From an uncultured Acidimicrobiales bacterium (GTDB lineage: Bacteria; Actinomycetota; Acidimicrobiia; Acidimicrobiales; UBA10347), in NCBI GenBank assembly GCA_937942965.1, contig CALDGN010000423.1:1-11782 (forward strand): a stretch of DNA of 11,782 nucleotides, given 5' to 3'. Positions 1 to 6,427 of the stretch are shown piece after piece. Numbering within the stretch: the first letter of the stretch is position 1; the number at the start of each line of letters is the position of its first letter. Position numbers and translations under genes: made by a program. Below the pieces are notes generated by a model. The model had not been told where the DNA came from. It ran no database searches and saw nothing but the letters and a program-made list of their open reading frames with translations.

Positions 1-105
1 GATTTCCCGGTTGTCGCCCCACACACACCAAAAACAGCGCAGCGGGCTCGACTCGGAAGACCCTAACAACACACCCCACCCCTGAAAAGCACCAAACCCC
101 CACTG

Positions 106-121
106 TCGCAACATCGCAACA
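106..121. repeat. Two tandem copies of an 8-bp unit TCGCAACA
   Basis: The octamer TCGCAACA occurs twice back to back (106-113 and 114-121) inside the C/A-rich intergenic tract. It is short and may be chance in such biased sequence. No function is implied. Confidence 0.5.
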
Positions 122-294
122 ACCCACCCCCAAAACCGCAATAGGCCGTCAAAATCGTTCAGGTTCAGCCGTTCTGGGCGATGAAGCCTTGATCGAGCCG
201 CACGCGCCGGAACCAGCGATCGGGTGGCGCGATCGTTGCAACCATGCCCATCTCGGGAGAAGCGCAGCGCAACGCTGCCGGGCGAGCCGCTTGT

Positions 295-306
295 CGCAAT
301 ATTGCG
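295..306. promoter_or_regulatory. Perfect 12-bp palindrome, candidate operator
   Basis: CGCAATATTGCG is a perfect palindrome about 50 bp upstream of the proposed start of the membrane-protein gene. The hexamer TTGCGG occurs at 303-308 and again at 313-318. The position suits a repressor or activator site on the promoter of the 357-1555 gene pair, but I cannot assign a regulator family and could not define a convincing -35/-10 pair beside it. Confidence 0.3.
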
Positions 307-356
307 GTTGTGTTGCGGCACGAGTTACACCAACGTGATTGTTACCGTGCTTGGTG

Positions 357-1103
357 ATGGTCGAACAGTCCATACCCGGTCGAACGGGCGGGTTCCGCTC
401 ACTCGAGCCCGTTGCCCCGATCATCATCTTCCTCGTGTTGAACCGCGTGGGCGGCTTGCGGGTCGCTGTTGTGGGCGCAACGTTGTGGGGCATCAAGCTG
501 GCGGTTGATCGGCGCCGCCGGGGCCAACCACTTGGCCGTTTCGTCCCCATCCTGACGGTTGCATTGATCGCTCGTGGCGTCGCGGGGATCATCACCGACA
601 GCGAAACCGTGTACTTCGGCCTCGGCATCGCCGGCAAGTTTGCGGGCGCAGCAGTGCTTATTGGCTCCGCAGTGATCGGTAAACCGCTGGCAGCGCTCGG
701 TGCTCCGATGCTGCTGGCCGTAACCGACGACATGCAAAAGCACCCAGTGTGGCGCTCAACGATGGCCATCATCACCGTGATTGCGGGGCTCTACTACGTC
801 GCGAGCGCAACTCTTGACGTCATCCTGTTGCAGCGCAATGGCATCGAGGGCTTTGTGCTCTTGCGGTTTTTGGCCAACTGGCCACTCAGCCTGGCCGCAA
901 TACTCCTTGCCCTCGCCGTTGCCCAGGTACGCCTGCCACGTGTGCCAGGCGTCACGTCGGCACTGGACCTGATCGAGACGAGACTCGAAGAGCTCGGCGC
1001 TTTCCCTGCCTCCGATGCCGCCGATGGCACGCATGCCAACGGCGGCAGGAACGAGGGTCGCGTGGTCGCCACGAACGACTCCGATGGACAGGAACCCACA
1101 TGA
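357..1103 (+). CDS. VC0807/DUF3159-like multi-pass membrane protein
   Basis: A predicted integral membrane protein of 248 residues with hydrophobic segments near residues 18-50, 60-80, 88-108, 132-157 and 166-190, and a hydrophilic C-terminal tail from about residue 195. The run with DSETVYFGLGIAGKF followed by an LIGSAVIGKPL-type segment (residues 81-111) resembles the VC0807/DUF3159 membrane family, whose biochemical role is not established. I chose the ATG at 357. Alternatives are GTG at 354 and TTG at 339; a TGA at 336-338 blocks anything longer, and none of the three has a clear Shine-Dalgarno sequence, so the start is uncertain. The stop overlaps the next start by 4 bp (ATGA at 1100-1103), indicating translational coupling with the lipoprotein gene. 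The family call is by pattern recognition and is moderate; the membrane topology is firmer. Confidence 0.72.
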   Translation: MVEQSIPGRTGGFRSLEPVAPIIIFLVLNRVGGLRVAVVGATLWGIKLAVDRRRRGQPLGRFVPILTVALIARGVAGIITDSETVYFGLGIAGKFAGAAVLIGSAVIGKPLAALGAPMLLAVTDDMQKHPVWRSTMAIITVIAGLYYVASATLDVILLQRNGIEGFVLLRFLANWPLSLAAILLALAVAQVRLPRVPGVTSALDLIETRLEELGAFPASDAADGTHANGGRNEGRVVATNDSDGQEPT

Positions 1104-1555
1104 TTGACCGACCGAGGAGGCCCGCCCTTCTGGTGCGATTCGGCTTGGTCGTGCTGTTAGGGCTCCTTTTGGCCGCCTGTAGTGGTGGTTTGCGACCAAC
1201 CTTGGTCGAACCCCCGACTGCGGCGCCGCTTCCGCCACTCGAGCTCGATCTGGCGCCGGCACCAGAGACGGTGGCACCGCTACCGCCTGCCCCCGTGGAC
1301 CTGACGCTCGAGTCATCAGTTGACGACGCATTGCTGGCATGGGCGCTTGATCGCAACGTCCCCTATGCCGAGAGCTGCACGGTGGTGACGCCGGCGCCCA
1401 ATGAACTGTGCGATTCGCCGACAGAACGCGACACCGTGCGCCTGCTTGGGCCTTCGGCGACTGATATTTGGTATGTCGTCACGATCGACGAGGTCAGCTC
1501 GTTCGATTCGGGTGTCGGTTACCGGGTTTCGGCCGTCGATATCGCCGGCCGCTGA
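1100..1555 (+). CDS. Small putative lipoprotein of unknown function
   Basis: A 151-residue secreted protein with a classical lipoprotein signal: basic N-terminus (residues 1-14), hydrophobic core (15-24) and lipobox LAAC with the lipidated cysteine at residue 27. After it comes a proline/alanine-rich linker (about 31-66), then a small C-terminal domain (about 70-151) with two cysteines, C93 and C104, that could form a disulfide, and a stretch around TDIWYVVTIDEV that looks like beta-strands. I do not recognise the domain. It should be anchored to the outer face of the cytoplasmic membrane. It overlaps the upstream membrane-protein gene by 4 bp, so the two proteins may act together. It ends 5 bp from the convergent methyltransferase gene, with no evident terminator between them. 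Confidence 0.75.
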   Translation: MIDRPRRPALLVRFGLVVLLGLLLAACSGGLRPTLVEPPTAAPLPPLELDLAPAPETVAPLPPAPVDLTLESSVDDALLAWALDRNVPYAESCTVVTPAPNELCDSPTERDTVRLLGPSATDIWYVVTIDEVSSFDSGVGYRVSAVDIAGR

Positions 1556-1560
1556 CAGAA

Positions 1561-2235
1561 TCAGCTGAGATCGGGGCCGTTCCAGCCGTGTACGTGCTGG
1601 AGCACCCACGCAAACATCGCGACCCCGCTCGCAACACCAGCGTTCACCGACCGGGTTGAGCCGAATTGTGTGATTGCGCACACCATCGTCGACGCATTTT
1701 GTGCTTCGGGCGACAGTCCAGGCCCTTCCTGGCCAAACAAGAGAACGCAGCGTTGCGGCAACGCGACCTGCTCGATGGGGACGGATCCGGCGGTGTTGTC
1801 GATACCGACGATGGGCAGGTCTGATTCGCCAGCCCAGGACACCAGATCGTCGATGGTCGGATGATGCTCGACGTGTTGATAGCGGTCGGTCACCATTGCG
1901 CCCCGACGGTTCCAGCGCCGCCGGCCGACGATATGCACCGCAGTGGCGCCAAACGCGTTCGCATTTCGGACCACAGAGCCAATGTTGAAGTCGTGTTCCC
2001 AATTTTCGATTGCGACCTGGAACGGATGTCGTTCCGTGTCGAGCTGCTCGATCACGGCGTCTCGGCGCCAGTACCGGAATCGGTCTTCGACGTTGCGGCG
2101 GTCTCCTTCGGCCAGGAGTTCGGGGTCGAGTCGGGGGTCTTCGGGCCACGGCCGCGCATGAGGCCCAACGCCGACCTCGGGCTTGCTGTCGGCGTCATCC
2201 AGGCCGTTTTCGTTGTCCTCGCCTGAAGCTGACAT
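1561..2235 (-). CDS. TrmH/SpoU-family RNA methyltransferase
   Basis: A 224-residue SPOUT-superfamily enzyme expected to transfer a methyl group from S-adenosylmethionine to the 2'-hydroxyl of a ribose in tRNA or rRNA. The three SpoU motifs are visible: motif 1 at residues 78-96 (NWEHDFNIGSVVRNANAFG, with catalytic-type Arg90), motif 2 at 165-174 (LLFGQEGPGL) and motif 3 from about 188 to 204 (ITQFGSTRSVNAG), which build the trefoil-knot cofactor site. Residues 1-70 are polar and acidic and do not resemble the usual substrate-binding domain. Length is normal for the compact members of the family. It is the last gene of a leftward unit, starting 3 bp after the hemolysin III-like gene ends, so it is likely co-transcribed. 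The target nucleotide cannot be read from sequence. Confidence 0.92.
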   Translation of the reverse strand: MSASGEDNENGLDDADSKPEVGVGPHARPWPEDPRLDPELLAEGDRRNVEDRFRYWRRDAVIEQLDTERHPFQVAIENWEHDFNIGSVVRNANAFGATAVHIVGRRRWNRRGAMVTDRYQHVEHHPTIDDLVSWAGESDLPIVGIDNTAGSVPIEQVALPQRCVLLFGQEGPGLSPEAQNASTMVCAITQFGSTRSVNAGVASGVAMFAWVLQHVHGWNGPDLS

Positions 2236-2238
2236 TGG

Positions 2239-2958
2239 CTAGAGCGCTGCGGCTACGGCCGCGACCTCGCGAAGCCGTTCGGCGGCCGGAATCGCGTAGG
2301 CAACGACAACGACATAATGCAGGGCGGATCCAGCAACCACGATGACATGCCAGACCTCGTGATAGCCGAAGACTTTGGGCCAGGGATCAGGCACCCGGGC
2401 GCCAAGACAGAGGGCGCCGAGGAAGTAGATCCCGCAGCCGACGAGCAAGAAGACAATGCCTCCGGTGCCCAGTGCGCTTCCGAGTCGACCCAAGAAAGGC
2501 ACGACAATGGCAGCAAGAAGCACAAAAAGGGCGGTCATCATGCCAAAGGGAGGAACAAGTGGTGACCAGCGGTACACGATGCCAAGCACGGTGACAAGCC
2601 AGACCACCGCCAGCAGGACGACGCGGGCTGTTCCGGTCAGCGCCAAACCCGCAATACCGGTGAATGAACCAGCGATGACGAGGTAAATGCCCGTGTGATC
2701 AAGCTGGCGCATGCGCCACCAGCCGTCATCGGTCCAGCGGATTCGATGGAACAGTGCGCTGAAGGTGTACATCGCCACCAGGCAGATGCCGTACACGCTG
2801 ACGAGGATCTTGGACCATACGCCGGGGGCCATGATGACGGCCACGATGCTGGCGATGCTGACGACCGGAATCGTCCACGTGTGCAAGACGCCCCGGTAGC
2901 GCGGCGGATCGAGTGCAATTTGGCGCCGGATGTCCTCGGACAGGTCAGGCCGGCTCAT
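2239..2958 (-). CDS. Hemolysin III / TrhA family (PAQR-type) membrane protein
   Basis: A 239-residue membrane protein with seven hydrophobic segments (roughly 28-46, 51-68, 87-106, 111-129, 140-156, 166-185 and 205-225). It carries the hallmark motifs of the hemolysin III/YqfA (TrhA) branch of the PAQR superfamily: SALFHR with H71, LDHTGIYLVIAGSFTGI with D87 and H88, and HEVWHVIVVAGSALH with H200, H204 and H214. In relatives the Asp and the His residues form a zinc site in the membrane. Bacterial members have been linked to membrane homeostasis and only loosely to haemolysis, so the older name should not be read as a toxin call. Its ATG overlaps the stop of the phosphatase gene by 4 bp, and it is followed after 3 bp by the RNA methyltransferase gene. 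Confidence 0.93.
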   Translation of the reverse strand: MSRPDLSEDIRRQIALDPPRYRGVLHTWTIPVVSIASIVAVIMAPGVWSKILVSVYGICLVAMYTFSALFHRIRWTDDGWWRMRQLDHTGIYLVIAGSFTGIAGLALTGTARVVLLAVVWLVTVLGIVYRWSPLVPPFGMMTALFVLLAAIVVPFLGRLGSALGTGGIVFLLVGCGIYFLGALCLGARVPDPWPKVFGYHEVWHVIVVAGSALHYVVVVAYAIPAAERLREVAAVAAAL

Positions 2959-3485
2959 GTGGCATCGAGTTTGGGGATGAGGTTGCGAAGTAGCCCGGCG
3001 ATTTGTTCGGCCGCTTCGACGAAGTCAGGCAGGTCACCGCCGGCGGGATCGACGATTTCTTCCCAGGGCTCAAAGTCCACGGTTCCCAGCTCGAGTGCAG
3101 CGAGCCGTTGGGGAAGCGTTGCGAGTGGACCAGCGGCGAGGTCACGGGCGATTCGTGGGAGGGACCCGGTACGAGCGGCCAGTTCGGGCAAGTTGCGGCG
3201 GATCCAGATGATGTGCATGGGTTCGAACACCAGGATCAGGGCCGCGGGATCGCCAATTTCGGCGTCGAGCTGGCTACTGCGGTGCGCGAGGTCTTCGACG
3301 CCGACCGCATCGAGTGCACCCTTGGTGCGCACGCTCATCGGCAGGTTGGGGATCGAGTGGGTGCCAGCGCTCGTTACCGTGACGTCGGGGCCGCCATCAT
3401 TCGCTGCGGCGCGCAGCAATGCAGCGCCCATCACGGAGCGGGCGGCATTGCCGGTGCATACGAACAGCACGTTGGGACGAGTCAT
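2955..3485 (-). CDS. Low-molecular-weight protein-tyrosine-phosphatase family protein
   Basis: A 176-residue cytoplasmic protein with the phosphatase P-loop near the N-terminus, VCTGNAARS, in which C10 would be the nucleophile and R16 the phosphate-binding arginine (CX5R). A likely acid-loop D146-P147 (VDPAGGD) supplies the general acid, and the HRSSQL segment (68-73) matches a conserved family region. The second cysteine common in eukaryotic-type enzymes (C-x-G-N-x-C-R-S) is alanine here. Related folds include arsenate reductases of the ArsC thioredoxin type, but the additional resolving cysteines they need are absent: C10 is the only cysteine. That argues for phosphatase over reductase activity. 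The gene overlaps both neighbours by 4 bp (thioesterase upstream, hemolysin III-like downstream). The substrate is unknown. Confidence 0.88.
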   Translation of the reverse strand: MTRPNVLFVCTGNAARSVMGAALLRAAANDGGPDVTVTSAGTHSIPNLPMSVRTKGALDAVGVEDLAHRSSQLDAEIGDPAALILVFEPMHIIWIRRNLPELAARTGSLPRIARDLAAGPLATLPQRLAALELGTVDFEPWEEIVDPAGGDLPDFVEAAEQIAGLLRNLIPKLDAT

Positions 3486-4117
3486 CGGCGCACCACCATG
3501 AGGGCCTCGGCCGAGGCAGTGCGGTTGCTGTCGACACGTACCTCGGCTTCGACGGTCATGCTGCGGCTGGTTTGTCGAGTCACGGTTACCTGAAGTTCAA
3601 GGGGTGTCTGCACGGGTGTCGGCGCACGAAAGCGCACGGCCAGTTTGCCGGTGACAACAGCCGCATCAGGCGCAGTTGCGGCAGCAAGCCAGCCAATTGC
3701 CTCGTCGAGGAGACCGGCGATGACTCCTCCGTGGACGAGTCCGGGTGGTCCGGCGAATGCCGGAGCGACCGTTACGGCTCCTCGGGCGGTTGGGATCTCA
3801 GCCTCGGTGTCGATCCGCATCGTGAGACCCGGTGAGCGTGGGTTCGCCGTGCCGGCGAACGGCGAGCGCCACCGATAGTCGCCCCAGGACTCTGCGGTCG
3901 GGGTGCCATGGTCACGTCGAGGCGCATTCGCCGAGCGTTCGGCAGTCAGGGCCGTGACCTGGCCGGCGAGGGTGACTCGAGCCGCATCATCGAGTTCGCC
4001 AAAGAGCACGAGATCGTTGAGTGCACTGACCGCGTCTCGCAATGAGCGGGCGGTCGAAGCGTCTGGAAGCGTGCCCTCGCCACTCGATTCGTTGGGAGCG
4101 CCGGACACGGCGCTCAA
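3482..4117 (-). CDS. PaaI-family hotdog-fold thioesterase
   Basis: A 211-residue protein whose C-terminal half (about 95-210) is a hotdog thioesterase domain: the GLVHGGVIAGLLDEAIGW segment (126-143) has the His-Gly-Gly turn and the acidic residues D138/E139 on the central helix typical of PaaI/YbgC-like acyl-CoA thioesterases. The N-terminal 75 residues are an extra, partly helical region often present in actinobacterial members. It probably hydrolyses an acyl-CoA in the cytoplasm; the chain is not predictable. The start used is TTG at 4117; GTG at 4108 is an alternative and neither has a strong Shine-Dalgarno sequence. It is the first gene of the leftward four-gene unit, and its stop overlaps the phosphatase start by 4 bp. 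It is divergent from the metallo-hydrolase gene. Confidence 0.88.
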   Translation of the reverse strand: MSAVSGAPNESSGEGTLPDASTARSLRDAVSALNDLVLFGELDDAARVTLAGQVTALTAERSANAPRRDHGTPTAESWGDYRWRSPFAGTANPRSPGLTMRIDTEAEIPTARGAVTVAPAFAGPPGLVHGGVIAGLLDEAIGWLAAATAPDAAVVTGKLAVRFRAPTPVQTPLELQVTVTRQTSRSMTVEAEVRVDSNRTASAEALMVVRR

Positions 4118-4212
4118 TGTAGAGCGACCGACGGGTGGCGGGGCGCGTCACGGGTGCCTTTCCAACAGGGCCCGTGTCCTACGATCGCCGAACGCTGCAT
4201 GTGGGAGACGAA
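4118..4212. promoter_or_regulatory. Divergent promoter region, thioesterase unit / metallo-hydrolase
   Basis: These 95 bp separate two genes that point away from each other, so promoters for both should lie here. For the rightward gene, TACGAT at 4180-4185 is a passable -10 (4 of 6 to TATAAT), but the best upstream match, TTTCCA at 4159-4164, leaves a short 15-bp spacer, so the assignment is weak. For the leftward unit, TACATT overlaps the TTG start on the minus strand, which would favour the GTG at 4108 as a near-leaderless start. No operator repeat is evident. Confidence 0.45.
4203..4207 (+). promoter_or_regulatory. Ribosome binding site fixing the metallo-hydrolase start
   Basis: GGGAG lies 5 nt before the ATG at 4213. 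This makes 4213 the likely start, although the frame stays open upstream to a GTG at 4135. Confidence 0.7.
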
Positions 4213-5226
4213 ATGGCCAGCGGTCCACAATTCAACCTCGACCACGAAGTGGTCTACGGCACCGTCGAGCATGTGTCGCCGTTGGTCGACCGGGTGACGT
4301 GCGAGAACCCGAGTCGTTTCACCTTCAAAGGCACCGGCACCTACATCGTCGGAACCGATGATGTAATGGTCATCGACCCGGGACCACCCGAGGATGGCCA
4401 TGTCGACGCGTTGGTCGCAGCCCTCGATGGCCGAACGGTCACGCACTTTCTGATCACCCACACCCACGGTGACCACTCCCCTGCTGCGGCGACACTCAAG
4501 GAACACTTCGATGCCCCGACGGTCGGATTCGGGCCCCACCCGCTGGACCGGCCTGATCCCAACGCCAGCTCCGATGACGAAGAAGCCGGGTTTGGCTTCG
4601 ACGAAGACGACGATGAAGAGCCCGAGGAACAGGTCGAGTCCGAGAACGAGGGCTACAAGAGCGACCATGCGCACGACTGGGACTTCGTGCCGGACATGGT
4701 CGTCGCCCACGGCGACGTGATTCAGGGCGCCGGCTTCTCCGTCGAAGCACTGCACACGCCTGGCCACATTTCGAACCACTTGTGCTTCTCGCTCGCGGAC
4801 AAGCACGCCCAATACGACCGGTCGCTGTTCAGCGGAGACCATGTGATGGGTTGGTCGACGACGATCATCCCACCGCCCGACGGAAGCCTGAATGCGTACT
4901 TGGACAGCCTGCGGCTCCTCGTTCCTCGTGACGAAGCCGTCTACTACCCGACGCACGGTGCTCCGATCACCGCTCCTCAGGCGCTCGTGCCAGCGCTACT
5001 CGGGCACCGCGAGGCTCGGACCGAGCAGATCTTGGCTTGCCTCGGCGATGGGATCGACACGATCAAGGAGATGGTGCTCCGCATGTACACCCACGTGGAC
5101 AAGAAGCTCTACAACGCCGCTGGTGCAAGCGTCATGAGTCATCTACTTGCACTGCACGAAATCGAGCGGATCACGTGCAGCGATGATCAGCCGAAACCGC
5201 GATCGATCTACGGACTGGCGGTCTGA
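4213..5226 (+). CDS. Metallo-beta-lactamase-fold hydrolase, LACTB2-like
   Basis: A 337-residue cytoplasmic metallo-hydrolase. Metal ligands of the family are all visible: HTHGDH (H83, H85, D87, H88), TPGH with H185, SGDH with D209 and PTHG with H248, enough for a two-zinc site. The region from about residue 264 to the end (HREARTEQIL through the helical C-terminus) matches the winged-helix domain that follows the catalytic domain in LACTB2-type proteins. Human LACTB2 is an endoribonuclease, but bacterial members are mostly annotated as MBL-fold hydrolases of unknown substrate, and I leave the substrate open. An unusually acidic stretch, residues about 121-145, sits between the HTHGDH and TPGH motifs. 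The start at 4213 is supported by a Shine-Dalgarno sequence. The gene ends 40 bp from the convergent ABC operon; that gap holds a perfect 6-bp inverted repeat (AGCCGC at 5226-5231, GCGGCT at 5251-5256) without a T run. Confidence 0.9.
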   Translation: MASGPQFNLDHEVVYGTVEHVSPLVDRVTCENPSRFTFKGTGTYIVGTDDVMVIDPGPPEDGHVDALVAALDGRTVTHFLITHTHGDHSPAAATLKEHFDAPTVGFGPHPLDRPDPNASSDDEEAGFGFDEDDDEEPEEQVESENEGYKSDHAHDWDFVPDMVVAHGDVIQGAGFSVEALHTPGHISNHLCFSLADKHAQYDRSLFSGDHVMGWSTTIIPPPDGSLNAYLDSLRLLVPRDEAVYYPTHGAPITAPQALVPALLGHREARTEQILACLGDGIDTIKEMVLRMYTHVDKKLYNAAGASVMSHLLALHEIERITCSDDQPKPRSIYGLAV

Positions 5227-5266
5227 GCCGCTCGTTCGTTACGTCGCGTCGCGGCTGGTGGCGCGG

Positions 5267-6427
5267 CTACGACTGATCGTGGAAACGACAGGCGACCCAG
5301 TGGTCTCGGTCGCCGACCTGTTCGAGCAGCGGGTGATCGCTCGTGCAGACGTCGTGGCCGGCCTCGTCGTTGAGACGACAGCTCGTCGGAACCTCTTCGA
5401 CCGTGACTGCTGGTTTTGCGGTCCCGTGTGGATTCGTGGGGTCCGGCAGTGCCGCAAGCAGCGTGCGCGTGTACGAGTGCGCTGGCTCGAGGAAGACGAA
5501 GTCGCTGTCGCCGAGTTCGACGATGCGTCCGTTCCACATCACGGCGATGCGGTCGCTGACGTTGCGCACGACCGACAGGTCGTGGCTGATGAAGACGAGC
5601 GTGAGGCCGTAGCGCTCTTTCATGTCTTCGAGCATGTTGAGGATCTGCGCCTGCACAGAGACGTCGAGCGCCGAGACCGGCTCGTCGCAGATCAGGATCT
5701 TCGGGTCGAGCACGAGCGCCCGTGCGACAGCGACTCGCTGGCATTGGCCGCCTGAGTATTCGTGGGGGCGCCGACGAGCGGCTTCTTCGGCGTCGAGGCC
5801 GACTGCGGTGATGATCTCGTCGACGCGTGATCCGCTGAAGTCGCCGATCGCGGGGCGAGCGATGCCACGGACGACCGAGCCGAGGCCGCCGAGCAATGCC
5901 AGGAGGCCGACTGCGGCGACGAACCAGCTGCCGATGAGGATCGCTGCCATCAGTGCGAGCACGCCGACGACGACGATGGCCCACGCAACGAGCGATACCG
6001 ACGCATTGGCAACGACGAGCCCTTCGCTGACAATCCGGCGAACGGTGCGCCGCGGATTGAGTGCAGCGATCGGATCCTGGAAGATCATCTGGATCGCGCT
6101 GCGGAGCGATCGGAGCTCTTGATCGTCGAGCGACGTCAGATCGGTGCCGTCGAAGTTGATCGTTCCCTCGGTCGGCCGCGGCAGCTGCACAATCGCCTTG
6201 GCGGTGGTCGACTTGCCGCAACCAGACTCGCCGACGAGGCCGAGGGTTTCGCCTTCGACGACATCGAAGCTGATGCCCTTGACGGCGCGGAACGAGGTTT
6301 GGCGATCGATGCGATAGTCGACGACGAGGTCCTCGACCCGAAGCAAGACATCGTCGCTGTTGCGGAGGTGGGCCTTGCCAATGTCGTTCCCGTGGTCACG
6401 ACTGGCGTTGATCGTCGTGTCGCTCAT
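5267..6427 (-). CDS. Peptide-type ABC transporter ATP-binding protein (DppF/OppF-like) with hydrophobic insertion
   Basis: The second ATPase of the importer, 386 residues. Visible motifs: Walker A GESGCGKST (66-74), Q-loop Q117, signature SGGQCQR (225-231, Cys where Arg is usual), Walker B KILICDE (D248, E249), D-loop SALD and switch H282. The C-terminal part corresponds to the oligopeptide-transporter tail, but its cysteine motif is reduced to C350, C361 and C380 and lacks the usual FxPRC segment. Between the Q-loop and the signature there are about 50 more residues than in typical DppF/OppF proteins. This extra part (about 139-192) is strongly hydrophobic and could form two membrane helices, while motifs on both sides stay in frame. 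It is the last gene of the operon; its ATG overlaps the previous stop by 4 bp. The ATPase call is secure; which peptide or other solute is imported is not. Confidence 0.95.
   Translation of the reverse strand: MSDTTINASRDHGNDIGKAHLRNSDDVLLRVEDLVVDYRIDRQTSFRAVKGISFDVVEGETLGLVGESGCGKSTTAKAIVQLPRPTEGTINFDGTDLTSLDDQELRSLRSAIQMIFQDPIAALNPRRTVRRIVSEGLVVANASVSLVAWAIVVVGVLALMAAILIGSWFVAAVGLLALLGGLGSVVRGIARPAIGDFSGSRVDEIITAVGLDAEEAARRRPHEYSGGQCQRVAVARALVLDPKILICDEPVSALDVSVQAQILNMLEDMKERYGLTLVFISHDLSVVRNVSDRIAVMWNGRIVELGDSDFVFLEPAHSYTRTLLAALPDPTNPHGTAKPAVTVEEVPTSCRLNDEAGHDVCTSDHPLLEQVGDRDHWVACRFHDQS
5852..6013 (-). other. In-frame hydrophobic insertion within the DppF/OppF-like ATPase
   Basis: This stretch codes for residues 139-192 of the ATPase. 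Its core, residues 143-183 (5879-6001), is almost wholly Val, Leu, Ala, Ile and Gly with two Trp, a pattern fitting two transmembrane helices joined by a tight Gly-Ser turn near residues 166-167. It replaces the short loop that normally follows the EPL segment in the helical subdomain. The frame is open throughout and the canonical sequence resumes at about residue 201 (RVDEIITAVGLD). Confidence 0.75.

Larger units (their letters stand above)
1..356. other. Left-edge non-coding region, no gene recognised
   Basis: I see no supportable gene here. Positions 61-140 are strongly strand-biased: by hand count 40 C, 29 A, 6 G and 5 T in 80 bases, so the opposite strand is G/T-rich with several runs of four or five G. 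Positions 150-356 have normal high-G+C composition and contain a 12-bp palindrome (295-306), probably in the leader of the downstream membrane-protein gene. Some frames stay open to the left edge, for example a + frame ending at a stop at 64-66. They could be the tail of a neighbouring gene, but they are too short and biased in composition to call. No tRNA-like sequence was seen. Confidence 0.55.

Noticed and set aside
165..251. A 28-codon minus-strand open frame starting MGMVATIAPPDRWF
   Set aside because: It looks somewhat protein-like but has no Shine-Dalgarno sequence and no known relative that I recognise, and is too short to support.
3..338. A stop-free + frame from the left edge to TGA 336-338, immediately before and in frame with the membrane-protein gene
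   Set aside because: Its first half is the biased C/A-rich tract and translates to low-complexity Thr/Pro/Gln. There is no recognisable domain or good start, so a frameshifted or stop-interrupted N-terminal extension is not supported.
2239..2958. Hemolysin III reading as a virulence toxin
   Set aside because: Family members are PAQR-type membrane proteins; the name is historical and nothing else in the window suggests a toxin.
4114..4956. A 280-codon open frame on the - strand opposite the metallo-hydrolase
   Set aside because: The + strand gene has all the metal motifs and a Shine-Dalgarno sequence; the reverse frame has no recognisable features.
5226..5256. AGCCGC/GCGGCT inverted repeat as a bidirectional terminator between convergent genes
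   Set aside because: A 6-bp stem with a 19-nt loop and no T run on either strand is weak; it is mentioned only in the neighbouring gene entry.
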